Source: CAVQUE01 sp046290435 | Lineage (GTDB): Bacteria > Actinomycetota > Acidimicrobiia > Acidimicrobiales > UBA8592 | Length of the DNA: 64,000 nucleotides | NCBI GenBank assembly: GCA_046290435.1 | Contig: JBKAGO010000074.1 | Coordinates: 100,269 to 164,268 of the forward strand | Direction of reading: 5' to 3' | Translations under genes and position numbers: made by a program | The notes under the pieces: generated by a model | What the model was told of the DNA's origin: nothing | The model's input: the letters and a program-made list of their open reading frames with translations, nothing else | The model's database searches: none | Shown: positions 24,789 to 33,536 of the stretch, piece after piece | Numbering within the stretch: position 1 is the stretch's first letter | How the letters are laid out: each line of letters begins with the position of its first letter

Positions 24789-25798
24789 CAGGTCGGGAGG
24801 TCCAGCAGCTCGCTGACCGAACCTCCACCGTGCATCGCTTCGATGGCGTGGGCCAGCAGCGGGGCGAGCCCCAGGACGGTCAGGCGCTCGCCGACGACCG
24901 CAGGGTCGAGGCGGCCCGGGGCGACGCTGTCGGTGACGATCACCGACGTCACCGCCGCGTCTGCGAACAGCGCCGTCGCGTCCGACGTGAACAGAGCGTG
25001 CGTGGCCGCCAGGTGGATCTCGTCGGCGCCGCGGCCGGCCAGGGTCGATGCCACGCGCCGCATCGTTCCGCCCGAGCCGATCATGTCGTCGTAGACGACG
25101 GCCACCCGGCCCTCGACGTCACCGAGCACCGCGTCGCGTCCGGTAAGGCGCCCCCGGCTGCGGTACTTCTCGGTGAAGGCGAGCTCGACGGGCCGGCCCA
25201 GCGCCGCCGCGAGCTGCTCCTGGAAGCGCGCCGCCCGCTTGACGCCGCCGATGTCGGGAGCGACGACGGTGACCGGTCGGCTGCCGGCGAGCAGCGCGCC
25301 ATGTTCGACGAACAGCGACGTCGCCTCGAGGTGATCGGTCCGGCAGCGGAACGCGTTCTGGAACGAAGCGAGATCGTGGACGTCGACCGTGACCACACGA
25401 TCGGCGCCGAGAGCCTCGAACATCTGGGCGATGTACCGGGTGGTCACCGGGTCGCGAGCCTTGGTCTGGCGCTCCTTGCGGGAGTAGCACAGGTAGGGCG
25501 CGACGACGCTGACCGTGCGCGCCGACGCCTCTCGCAGCGCCCCCACGAAGAACAGCAGCCTGCAGAGCTTGTCGTTGGCCGAGCGGTCGGCCGTGCCGTC
25601 GAGCGACGCCAGCACCCAGCAGTCACGGCCCCGGACGTTGACCAGCGGTCGGGTCTTGTGCTCGCCGCCGTCGAACGCCCGCTCCTCGTGGGCGGCGAGG
25701 CTGCATCCGATCCGGGCGGCGATCTCGGGCCCGGGTCCCGCCCCGCCGTCGAGCGAGAACAGCAGGAGATCATCGTGGGGGTCTTCGGCATCGGTCAT
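24788..25798 (-). CDS. prs: Ribose-phosphate pyrophosphokinase (PRPP synthetase), divergent class
   Basis: 336 residues. Core motifs: N-terminal 'EERAFDGGEHKTRP', 'RSANDKLCRLLFFVGALREASA', 'APYLCYSRKERQTKARDPVTTRYIAQMFEALGADRVV' in order, the 'VDVHDLASFQNAFRC' metal-binding stretch, and the PRPP loop 'VVYDDMIGSGGTM' (about residue 218). It makes PRPP from ribose 5-phosphate and ATP for nucleotide, His and Trp synthesis. Sequence style differs from the canonical housekeeping Prs, so it may be a second copy. An AGGAG precedes ATG 25798. It is divergent from the polysaccharide cluster across a 253-bp gap in which I see no clear site. Confidence 0.85.
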   Translation of the reverse strand: MTDAEDPHDDLLLFSLDGGAGPGPEIAARIGCSLAAHEERAFDGGEHKTRPLVNVRGRDCWVLASLDGTADRSANDKLCRLLFFVGALREASARTVSVVAPYLCYSRKERQTKARDPVTTRYIAQMFEALGADRVVTVDVHDLASFQNAFRCRTDHLEATSLFVEHGALLAGSRPVTVVAPDIGGVKRAARFQEQLAAALGRPVELAFTEKYRSRGRLTGRDAVLGDVEGRVAVVYDDMIGSGGTMRRVASTLAGRGADEIHLAATHALFTSDATALFADAAVTSVIVTDSVAPGRLDPAVVGERLTVLGLAPLLAHAIEAMHGGGSVSELLDLPT

Positions 25799-26051
25799 GC
25801 GGTCTTCTCCTCACATCGGCCGATCGGGCTGCGATCACCGACGTCGGCGGAGATGCCCAGGATTCCATCGGCGCAACCCACCCGGCTCGTGGGATCCGCA
25901 AGACTCGCCTCGGTCGATACGACAAAGATCCGGTCGTGCCCCAGCCGGAGCGGCCGCTCGCGGCGACCGATCCGACAACGGCACCAGAAAATCGGATGGC
26001 CGACACCTCTGCTTGGGGCTCCCGACACCTTCGACCCGGAGATTCGATGTC

Positions 26052-27035
26052 GTGAGTCGGCCGCGTCTGCGTGTGCATTTCGTCTGGATGGGAAACCGCT
26101 TCCCCTACCACTGCCGGCTCGCCGTCGAGTCGGTGCTCGTCGCCATGCCCGACGCCGACATCGACATCCATCTCATCGGCACCGCGCCCGACAGCCCCCA
26201 CCTCACCGCCGTCGCCAGGTCGCGGCGGGTGCAGGTTCGCCCCGAGCGACTCGATGATCTCTTCCGGTCGTGCCCGGGCGGCCGAGCGCCGTACCTCGCT
26301 CTGCTCGACCGGCTCCCCACCCGGAGCCCCGCCGCCATCAGCAACCTGGCGCGCCTCGCGGTGCTGCACCGAGACGGTGGCGTCTACCTCGACACCGACG
26401 TCTTGGTGTTCGCTCCCCTCGACGACCCGGCGGTCACCGGCAGCTACCTGGGCGTCGAGATGGTTTGGGCTGCGAACCGCCGACGGGTGTCCAACGGGCT
26501 CGGGGTAAGCGGCGCGCTCCGGTCCGCTCCATGGGCCGCATCATGGCTGGGCAACCGCATCGGATGCCGGCTCACCGCAGGGCGGCTGGTGCAGGACTAC
26601 GACGTTCGGCCGCCGCGTTGGGGTCGCCTGCAAGCCAACAACGCTGTCCTCGGCGCTCCCGCCCGGTCGGACTTCGTCGCGGCGGCCCTGAGCCGAGCCG
26701 TCGGCGTCGATGCTGCGGCACGCTTCGCTCTCGGTCCCTCGCTGATCGACGACGTCCGCCGCGAATCGCCGGGTCTCGCACGTGTGCTCCCGCCACAACG
26801 CTTCTATCCGATCCCGCCAGGGCAGAGCTACCGCTGCTTCGAGGATGCGCACGTCGAGCTGTCGTCGGACTGCCAGGTGCTGCACTACGTGGCCAGCAAC
26901 CACCCGCGACTTCTCGCCCAACTCGACGTCGACGACCCTCGGTTCGACACTGGTAGAGCCCCGTTCTGGCGCCGCGCCCGCGAGGTTCGCCAGGGCCTGG
27001 ACGGGCGGTCACGAACACACCTGAGGGTCCTTTGA
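26052..27035 (+). CDS. Glycosyltransferase with DXD sugar-binding region
   Basis: 327 residues from GTG 26052; the frame is open to 25515 but the upstream part is shadow. 'RLRVHFVWMGNRFPYHCRLAVESV' is the usual start of the Gly_transf_sug (OCH1-like, GT32-type) family, and 'LAVLHRDGGVYLDTDVLVFAPL' contains the DXD motif for nucleotide-sugar and Mn2+ binding. No membrane helix; it probably works at the inner face of the membrane on lipid-linked sugars. It overlaps the flippase gene (TTGA), placing both in one polysaccharide operon. Confidence 0.85.
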   Translation: MSRPRLRVHFVWMGNRFPYHCRLAVESVLVAMPDADIDIHLIGTAPDSPHLTAVARSRRVQVRPERLDDLFRSCPGGRAPYLALLDRLPTRSPAAISNLARLAVLHRDGGVYLDTDVLVFAPLDDPAVTGSYLGVEMVWAANRRRVSNGLGVSGALRSAPWAASWLGNRIGCRLTAGRLVQDYDVRPPRWGRLQANNAVLGAPARSDFVAAALSRAVGVDAAARFALGPSLIDDVRRESPGLARVLPPQRFYPIPPGQSYRCFEDAHVELSSDCQVLHYVASNHPRLLAQLDVDDPRFDTGRAPFWRRAREVRQGLDGRSRTHLRVL

Positions 27036-28495
27036 GCAAAGCGGCCCAGGCCACGGCTCTGATCGCAACAGGGCAGGCAGCAGTGAAGGCGACGCAGCTG
27101 ATCCTGGCGATCCTGCTGGTCAGGCTGATGAGCCCCACCGAGTGGAACCAGGCCGCGTTCGTGCTGTCGATCTACCTCGCCGGCACGACGATCGGCACCC
27201 TCAACATTCACCACGGCATCGTGTTCTTCCTTCCCCGTGTCGAAGAGACCAAGCGACGCAATCTGGTCCTGCAGAACGTCGGCCTCGTGCTCGGCATCGG
27301 GCTCGTCATCACGCTCGCCCTGATCGTCGCCCGGCCGCTGCTGTCGGGCGGCCAGCTGGGCGACGGCAGCGTGCTCCCCTGGCTGGGGCTGGCGATCACA
27401 TTGGAGCTCCCCGCGAGCTGTGTCGGCATGACGTTGATCGGCCTCGGGCGCTACGGCGCCGTGGCGCTGTGGGACCTCGCCGGCACCTGCGTCGTGCTGG
27501 CCGGGGCCATCGTGCCCGTGGCGGCCGGGTATGGCGTCGACGGCCTCGTCATGGGGCTGCTGCTCGCCGGCGCAGTGCGCTTCTCCGCCGGGATGTGCTT
27601 CCTGTTCGCGTCGGTTCCCGGCAGCCCCGGAGGGCTCGGCCGGGCGTTCCTGGTCGACCAGCTCCGCTACGGCATCCCCCTGGGAGCGACGGTCGCCGTC
27701 GCCATCTTGAACCGGTCGATCGACAAGTGGCTGATCGCCGCATTCGAACCGGCCGACTTCGGCATCTACGCAGTGGCCGCCCAGGAGATACCCCTGCTGG
27801 CAGTGCTCCCCTATGCGGGCGGTGCCGCCCTGGTGACCGGCCTGGTTGCCGCCTTTCACCACGCCGACCTGGCGACCGCCCACGCCAACTGGCTCCAGCT
27901 CACCGGAGCCATGTCGTTGCTGGTGGTGCCGCTCGGGGTCGGGCTGATCCTGGTGGCACCCGAGCTGATCCCCGCCGTCTTCGGCGACGAGTTCGCCCGT
28001 GGCGTGCTGCCCTTCCAGATCTTCACCGCCATCACGCTGCACCGTGTCGCGGAGTACGGGATGATGCTGCGCGCCGCGGACCGCACCCGCGAGCTCCTCC
28101 AGGTGGCCGGTGTGACGCTGGGTGCCAACCTCGTCCTGGCGGGTGTCGGCGCGTGGCTCGGCGGCATGACGGGCTCTGCCTACGGGACCCTCGCTGCGAG
28201 CGCAATCGGTTGGATGGTGGCCCTCCGTCACATCGGGCGGGTGCTCGGTGTCCCGATGCGACAGGCCTTCCCGTGGACACGGTGGATCGGCGCCGTCGTC
28301 ACCTGCACCACGGCCGCAGTCATCGCATGGGCGGTCGGCGGCGTCCTCGACGTCGGCGGAATGGCGAGCGCGGGCTTGCAACTGCTGGTCTTCGTCGTGC
28401 TCGTCGCCCCGGCCCTCGGTGTCGTCGCAGCAGCAACGCCCGCCGCCCTCGAACCACCCGACCGGCCACCGGCCGCGTTGCGGTCGGTCATCTGA
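27032..28495 (+). CDS. Polysaccharide flippase-like membrane protein (Wzx/MATE type)
   Basis: 487 residues. The apparent start is TTG 27032, overlapping the upstream stop (TTGA). About 12-14 membrane helices run the length of the protein, with short polar loops such as 'PRVEETKRRNLVLQN'; this matches Wzx/polysaccharide-biosynthesis flippases. A reentrant-like segment 'AILNRSIDKWLIAAFEPADFGIYAVAAQE' is characteristic of the family. It would flip lipid-linked oligosaccharide units. The TTG start is unusual; a later in-frame start would remove part of helix 1. Confidence 0.85.
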   Translation: MSKAAQATALIATGQAAVKATQLILAILLVRLMSPTEWNQAAFVLSIYLAGTTIGTLNIHHGIVFFLPRVEETKRRNLVLQNVGLVLGIGLVITLALIVARPLLSGGQLGDGSVLPWLGLAITLELPASCVGMTLIGLGRYGAVALWDLAGTCVVLAGAIVPVAAGYGVDGLVMGLLLAGAVRFSAGMCFLFASVPGSPGGLGRAFLVDQLRYGIPLGATVAVAILNRSIDKWLIAAFEPADFGIYAVAAQEIPLLAVLPYAGGAALVTGLVAAFHHADLATAHANWLQLTGAMSLLVVPLGVGLILVAPELIPAVFGDEFARGVLPFQIFTAITLHRVAEYGMMLRAADRTRELLQVAGVTLGANLVLAGVGAWLGGMTGSAYGTLAASAIGWMVALRHIGRVLGVPMRQAFPWTRWIGAVVTCTTAAVIAWAVGGVLDVGGMASAGLQLLVFVVLVAPALGVVAAATPAALEPPDRPPAALRSVI

Positions 28496-28520
28496 CAGGT
28501 CGCCGAAACGGGAACCGGAC

Positions 28521-29669
28521 ATGCACATCCTCCAGCTCGCCAACTTCTACGGCTCGACCAGCGGGGGCCTGCGCGTGGCCCTCGACGAACTCGCCGCCCG
28601 GTACCTGACGGCGGGCGCAGAGGTGACCACCGTGATCGCAGGGAAGCGGAACCGACGCACCGTCGACGACAGCGGCCGGACCTTCGTGGAGGTCCGTGCC
28701 CGGATGCTGCCAGGCCGGATGGGTGGGTACCGGATGATCTTCAACCAGGGTGCTGTCGAGCGGATGATCGACCAGATCGGCCCCGACGTGATCGAGCTCT
28801 CCGACAAGACGACCCTCGCGGCTGCCGCCACCCGCTCCACGGGACGCACCGCGGTCGATCGCCCGCCGATCGTGCTGATCTCCCACGAGCGCCTCGACGA
28901 CGTCGTGCAGCAGTCGTTCTCCCGACGCACCGCGGTGAAGAAGGCGGTGCAGGCGTTCAACCAGCGCCTCGGTGACCGGGTCGACGTCATCGTCTGCTGC
29001 TCGGACTACGCCGCGCAGGAGTACTCCGCTGCCTCGGTGACGCCGATCGAGCGGATTCCCCTCGGCGTCGATCTCGACGTGTTCACGCCGGGGCCCATGC
29101 CGCAGAACGCACGACCGCAGATCGTCACGGTCGTGCGCCTCACGGTGGACAAGGACCCGAAGCTGCTGGTGGAGACGTGCCGCACGCTGGCCCGTCGGGG
29201 CGTCGAGCACGATTGGACGGTATGGGGCGATGGGCCGTTGCGCTCCGAACTCACCGCGCTGGCGGAGGGCCTGCCGATGGTGTTCGCCGGTTTCGAAGAG
29301 GATCGCCGCCGCCTCGCCGCCCACATCGCCCGGGCCGACGTGGGCGTGGCACCGGGACCGTGCGAGACGTTCGGTCTCGCCGGTCTGGAGCTCCTCGCCT
29401 GCGGAACGCCGGCGGTCGTCCCCACCCAGGGCGCCCTGCGCGAGCTCATCGCCCCCGAGGCCGGGCTCGCATGCGAGCGCGACCCCAGTGCCTTCGCCGA
29501 TGCCATCGAGGCGTTGCTCGCCGGCGATCGTGCAGCGCGGCGCACCGCCGCCCGGGAGCACGCCGAGCGGTTCTCCTGGGATTCGACGGCCCAGCAGTTC
29601 CTCTCGCTCTACGAACGGCTCGTCGAGGCCCGCCGCTGTGGCGCGGACCGCCCCTCGGCCGCTGCGTAG
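28521..29669 (+). CDS. Glycosyltransferase family 4
   Basis: 382 residues from ATG 28521, 25 nt after the flippase gene. The N-terminal Rossmann half starts 'MHILQLANFYGSTSGGLRVALDEL', the glycine-rich acceptor loop of GT4 enzymes. The C-terminal half has 'IVTVVRLTVDKDPKLLVETCRTL', 'WGDGPLRSEL' and the E-x7-E motif (GPCETFGLAGLELLACGTPAV) that binds the sugar nucleotide. It is the third gene of the polysaccharide cluster. Donor sugar cannot be deduced. Confidence 0.9.
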   Translation: MHILQLANFYGSTSGGLRVALDELAARYLTAGAEVTTVIAGKRNRRTVDDSGRTFVEVRARMLPGRMGGYRMIFNQGAVERMIDQIGPDVIELSDKTTLAAAATRSTGRTAVDRPPIVLISHERLDDVVQQSFSRRTAVKKAVQAFNQRLGDRVDVIVCCSDYAAQEYSAASVTPIERIPLGVDLDVFTPGPMPQNARPQIVTVVRLTVDKDPKLLVETCRTLARRGVEHDWTVWGDGPLRSELTALAEGLPMVFAGFEEDRRRLAAHIARADVGVAPGPCETFGLAGLELLACGTPAVVPTQGALRELIAPEAGLACERDPSAFADAIEALLAGDRAARRTAAREHAERFSWDSTAQQFLSLYERLVEARRCGADRPSAAA

Positions 29670-29688
29670 TCGGCTGACGACACCAGGC

Positions 29689-30554
29689 TCACGCGGCCGC
29701 GGCATCTCCTGTGCGTGCGGCGGCCTCCAGGGCGAGCGTGCGTCGGTGCTCTGCTTCCGCGGCACGCCACACCGCCCACAGCAGCAGCGGGGTGGTCGCC
29801 AGCATCGACCCGGCCCACATCAGCGCAGCACCGGCCCGCTGATCGTCGAGCGCGGCACGGACCCGAGTACCGCCACGTACTCGCCGTACAGCGGCTGGGC
29901 AGCCGTCGACAGGATCGCCCCGAGCAGCGCGAGCGGCAGCATCACCGCAACGGCGAGCGCCAGGCGGGCGATGCTCCCCCGGCGGCCCCTGGCTCCCAAC
30001 ACGACCCACCACATCAGCCCCGACGACGCCAGGTAGGCGGCGTGCTCGGCCTCGTGCACCCACGGGTTGCGCAGCGCGAGGTCGTACAGCCCGCTCAGGT
30101 GGGTGCCGTACATGGTGACGATGACGGCGAGCCAGGCGAGCACCGCCGGCACCAGTGGCCGCCGCCGCACGAACCGGCGGGCTCGCCGTGCGGCCCCGTC
30201 GACACTGCGGACCCATCCAAGCTGCGATGCGTGACCGGCGGTTGCTCCACGGTGCCCACGGGCCCACGCCCGCCCGACGACGACACCGGGTCGAGCCGTC
30301 ACGGCCAGCACGGGCACGACGATCCACAGCAGCAGGTGCTGGACCATGTGGCCGGTGAAGCTCCCCGCCGCCATCGCCTCGAGCGTCGGCGAGGTGGCGA
30401 CGAGCAGCACGCCCATCGCCGCGACGAAGCACACGACGGGGGCCCGTTGTTCGGTCCCGCTCCGCCACCATGCGGCCACGAACGCGACCGCTGTGGCGAC
30501 CACGACCGCCGCCACCGCTGCGTGGTGCGCCACTGCGGTGTGTGCCAGCGTCAC
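29689..30554 (-). CDS. ctaG: Cytochrome c oxidase assembly membrane protein (CtaG/caa3 type), frameshifted
   Basis: GTG 30554 overlaps the ctaF stop (GTGA). The first frame encodes about 244 residues with several helices ('AAWWRSG', 'GHMVQHLLLWIVVPVLAV', 'GTHLSGLYDLALRNPWVHEAEHAAYL'-type order) and would stop at 29820. The expected CtaG ending (ALDDQRAGAALMWAGSML, then a last helix) is found only in another frame, which runs to 29689. Adding one G at the GGG run on the coding strand (29862-29864) rejoins the frames as VLGVRAALDDQ. A one-base loss in a homopolymer, real or from assembly, is therefore likely. The protein family helps insert copper into the oxidase. Confidence 0.8.
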
Positions 30555-30934
30555 CGGTCCGCGTCCCGCACCAGCAGCACCACCTGCGACGCCAGGATCG
30601 CCAAGCCGGAAAGCGTCATCCACAATCCGACGGCGATCCCGGTGACCGTCCCGATCATCCCCACCGCGATCCCGAGCGGCCGCAGGCTGGCCGAGGGGTA
30701 CACGCCCACGATGCCGACCTCGTCGTTCGCGTCGGCGGTGGCGACATCCTCGGCACGCACGGCGTTCCCGCGATGCCAGTGCCAGAGCCATCCGGCCACC
30801 AGACCCCCGAACCCCGCGCCGGCGAGCAACAGCGCGGTGCCTGCCGGTTCGCCGTCGCTGAGCACGAGGTAGAGGAAGCCGATCACCACGTAGTACAGAG
30901 CCGCCAGCCCCCACAGGATCGCCTCCAGCCTCAT
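30551..30934 (-). CDS. ctaF: Actinobacterial cytochrome c oxidase subunit IV
   Basis: 127 residues with four membrane helices and a short polar loop (RGNAVRAEDVATADANDEVG). Length and helix spacing, and 'EAILWGLAALYYVVIGFLYL' at the start, fit the small CtaF subunit specific to Actinomycetota aa3 oxidases. It overlaps ctaD and ctaG by 4 nt each. It stabilises the oxidase and has no cofactor ligands. Confidence 0.85.
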   Translation of the reverse strand: MRLEAILWGLAALYYVVIGFLYLVLSDGEPAGTALLLAGAGFGGLVAGWLWHWHRGNAVRAEDVATADANDEVGIVGVYPSASLRPLGIAVGMIGTVTGIAVGLWMTLSGLAILASQVVLLVRDADR

Positions 30935-32823
30935 GGCGTCTCGTCGCCCTTCTCCTCAGCCGCTCCGTTGCCCGACTCCTCGTCGAAGTCCCGTCGGTCG
31001 GCCCAGGGGCCGCCGTGCGCTCCCGCGCCCTCGCCGACGCTGCCGTCGGCGCCCGCCGCAGTTTCGACGCCGCGGTGCAGGGGGAACCAGTTCTCGTCGT
31101 GGCGTTGCCTGGTCTGCCATGCGTCGCCGACGCCGACGGCACCGACGCCGTCGTGATGCAACCACCGCAGGTCGAACACCGGTCGCTCGGACCGTATGGG
31201 CGGCAGCCAGCGGAAGTTGTGCTCCGGTGGCGGCGACGAGGTGGCCCACTCCAATGTGTTCGCCTCCCACGGATCGGCACCCGCGGTACGTGGCTGGCGG
31301 AGGGACGCGACGACGGTCACCAGGAACGGCACGGTCGAGATCACCAGGACGACGAAACCGGCCGAGGAGATCGCGTTCCACAACTCGAAGTTGTCGAACG
31401 GCGAGTAGTCGGCGACACGCCGCGGCATCCCCGAGAGCCCCAACAGGTGCTGCACGAAGAACGTCATGTTGAACCCGATCATCAGCAGCCAGAAGTGCCA
31501 CTTGCCTGCGCGCTCCGACAGGAACCGTCCGGTCACCTTGGGCCACCAGAAGTAGATCGCAGCGAACAGCACGAAGATCGCGGTGCCTCCCATGACGTAG
31601 TGGAAGTGCGCCACCACGAAGTACGTGTCCGACAGTGCGAAGTCCAGCGTCGGTGATGCGAGCATCACCCCGGTCACCCCGCCACCGACGAACGTGACGA
31701 TGAAGCCGAGGCAGAACAGCATCGGCGTGGCGAAGACGAGCGACCCGCCCCACATCGTCCCGATCCAGTTGAACACCTTCACCCCGGTCGGCACGGCGAT
31801 GAGCAGCGACGTCCCCGTGAAGAACGACAGTGCGACGGCGTCGGTGACGAACATGTGGTGCGCCCACACCGACGTCGACAGCGCCGCGATGGCGAGCGTC
31901 GCGAAGATCAGCCCCTTGTACCCGAAGATCGGGCGGCGGCTGAACACCGGGATGATCTCGGTGACCACCCCGAAGAACGGCAGGGCCACGATGTACACCT
32001 CGGGGTGGCCGAAGAACCAGAACAGGTGCTGCCACAGGATGGGCGAACCGCCCAGGTCGCCCTGGAAGAAGTGGGCGCCGAACTGGCGATCAGCCAGCAG
32101 CATGAACAGCGCGCCGGTCAGCACCGGGAACGCCAGCAGCACCATGACGCTCGTCAACAGCAGGTTCCAGACCAGCACCGGCATCCGGAACATCGTCATG
32201 CCCGGGGCCCGAAGCATCGTGACGGTGGTGATGACGTTGACCGCCGACAAGGTGCCGGACGTGCCGGTGACGATCACCGACACAATCCACAGATCCGCGC
32301 CCAAGCCCGGCGAGCCCCGTGGCCCCGACAGCGGCGTGTAGGCGAACCACCCGAACGCCGCGGCACCCGAACTCGTCAGGAACCCGGCCAGCATCAACAG
32401 CCCGCCGAGGAGGTACAGCCAGTACGACAGCGCGTTGAGCCGGGGGAAGGCCATGTCCGGTGCGCCGATCATCAACGGCACCAGGTAGTTGGCGAGCGCG
32501 AACCCGAAGGGCACCGCGAACAGGTACACCATGACGCTGCCGTGGATGGTGAAGACGCTGTTGTAGGTGCCCTGATCGACCAGCTGCAGATCGGGCTGGG
32601 CGAGCTCGGCCCGGATGATCCCGGCGAGGATCCCGCCGATCAGCAGGAAGAACAGCGCCGTCACGGCGTAGGCGACGCCGATGGCCTTGTGGTCGGTGGT
32701 CGTGGCCCAGGCCGACAGTGTGGGCGGCAGGCCCGACCCTGGGGCGCCACGGTCGCCGATGATGTCGTCGATGCGTACCAGTTCGGGTTCGACGGTGGCC
32801 GGATCCGGCGCAGTGGTCGTCAT
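30931..32823 (-). CDS. ctaD: Cytochrome c oxidase subunit I (aa3 type)
   Basis: 630 residues from ATG 32823; upstream open frame is shadow. Twelve membrane helices. The catalytic centre is intact: 'WFFGHPEVYIVALPFFG' (CuB His and the cross-linked Tyr), 'AHHMFVTDA' (two CuB His) and 'VVAHFHYVMGG' (heme a and a3 ligands). About 80 C-terminal residues are polar and extend beyond the core. It reduces O2 to water and pumps protons. It overlaps ctaC and ctaF by 4 nt in the bc1-aa3 operon. Confidence 0.96.
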   Translation of the reverse strand: MTTTAPDPATVEPELVRIDDIIGDRGAPGSGLPPTLSAWATTTDHKAIGVAYAVTALFFLLIGGILAGIIRAELAQPDLQLVDQGTYNSVFTIHGSVMVYLFAVPFGFALANYLVPLMIGAPDMAFPRLNALSYWLYLLGGLLMLAGFLTSSGAAAFGWFAYTPLSGPRGSPGLGADLWIVSVIVTGTSGTLSAVNVITTVTMLRAPGMTMFRMPVLVWNLLLTSVMVLLAFPVLTGALFMLLADRQFGAHFFQGDLGGSPILWQHLFWFFGHPEVYIVALPFFGVVTEIIPVFSRRPIFGYKGLIFATLAIAALSTSVWAHHMFVTDAVALSFFTGTSLLIAVPTGVKVFNWIGTMWGGSLVFATPMLFCLGFIVTFVGGGVTGVMLASPTLDFALSDTYFVVAHFHYVMGGTAIFVLFAAIYFWWPKVTGRFLSERAGKWHFWLLMIGFNMTFFVQHLLGLSGMPRRVADYSPFDNFELWNAISSAGFVVLVISTVPFLVTVVASLRQPRTAGADPWEANTLEWATSSPPPEHNFRWLPPIRSERPVFDLRWLHHDGVGAVGVGDAWQTRQRHDENWFPLHRGVETAAGADGSVGEGAGAHGGPWADRRDFDEESGNGAAEEKGDETP

Positions 32824-33536
32824 GACGCATCGGCTCCCGCATCGGCATCGGCATCGGCTTCGGCCCCCGGCTCGAAGGGCACACCCCCGGAGGCGACCCA
32901 CGACTCGAAGTCCGCAGGTGTCACCACTCGCAGCGAGAAGCCCATCTCCTCGTGGTAGAAGCCGCAGAACTCGGCGCAGGCCCCGTCGCGCCACACCCCG
33001 GTCTCGTCCAGGAGCTCCACGTCGAAGGTCGTCGTCCGGTCGGGGAAGATGTCGCGTTTGAACAGGAACCCAGGGATCCAGAACGAATGAATCACGTCGC
33101 GCGACACCATCCGGAAGCGGACGGTGGAGTCCGCGGGCAGCACGAGCTCGGGATCGGTCTGCGCATCGGCCCGCACGACGATCCCCTCGTCGGGATAGAT
33201 GAACTCCCACTGCCACTGGTAGGCGATCACGTCGACGACGATGTCGGGATCGTCGACCTCGTCGGTGATCGACGACAGCGACGCGATCGTGATCCAGAAC
33301 AGGCCGACCACCACCAGCAGCGGCACCGCGGTGTAGAAGACCTCGACGGGGATGTTGTAGTGCTTCTGTGGCGGGAGGGCCTCGCTGCGCCGGCGGAAGC
33401 GGATCGACACGTACAGCACCAGAGCGGTCACCAGGGCGAGCACGAGGACCGCGCCGACGAGGAACACCATCCAGACGTCGGAGACGGTCTGGGCTTCGCG
33501 GGTGAGCGTGGGCGGCAGCCCGTCGAAGTCGTTCAT
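32820..33536 (-). CDS. ctaC: Cytochrome c oxidase subunit II
   Basis: 238 residues from ATG 33536 (overlapping the qcrB stop). Two N-terminal helices (about 22-45 and 66-86) precede the CuA domain. 'VIHSFWIPGFLFKRD' gives the first His, and 'CAEFCGFYHEEM' gives C-x3-C-x3-H-x2-M; 'YQWQWEF' is the aromatic electron-entry patch. There is no lipobox, unlike many actinobacterial CtaC proteins, and no fused cytochrome c domain, in keeping with direct electron transfer from the diheme QcrC. Confidence 0.95.
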   Translation of the reverse strand: MNDFDGLPPTLTREAQTVSDVWMVFLVGAVLVLALVTALVLYVSIRFRRRSEALPPQKHYNIPVEVFYTAVPLLVVVGLFWITIASLSSITDEVDDPDIVVDVIAYQWQWEFIYPDEGIVVRADAQTDPELVLPADSTVRFRMVSRDVIHSFWIPGFLFKRDIFPDRTTTFDVELLDETGVWRDGACAEFCGFYHEEMGFSLRVVTPADFESWVASGGVPFEPGAEADADADAGADAS

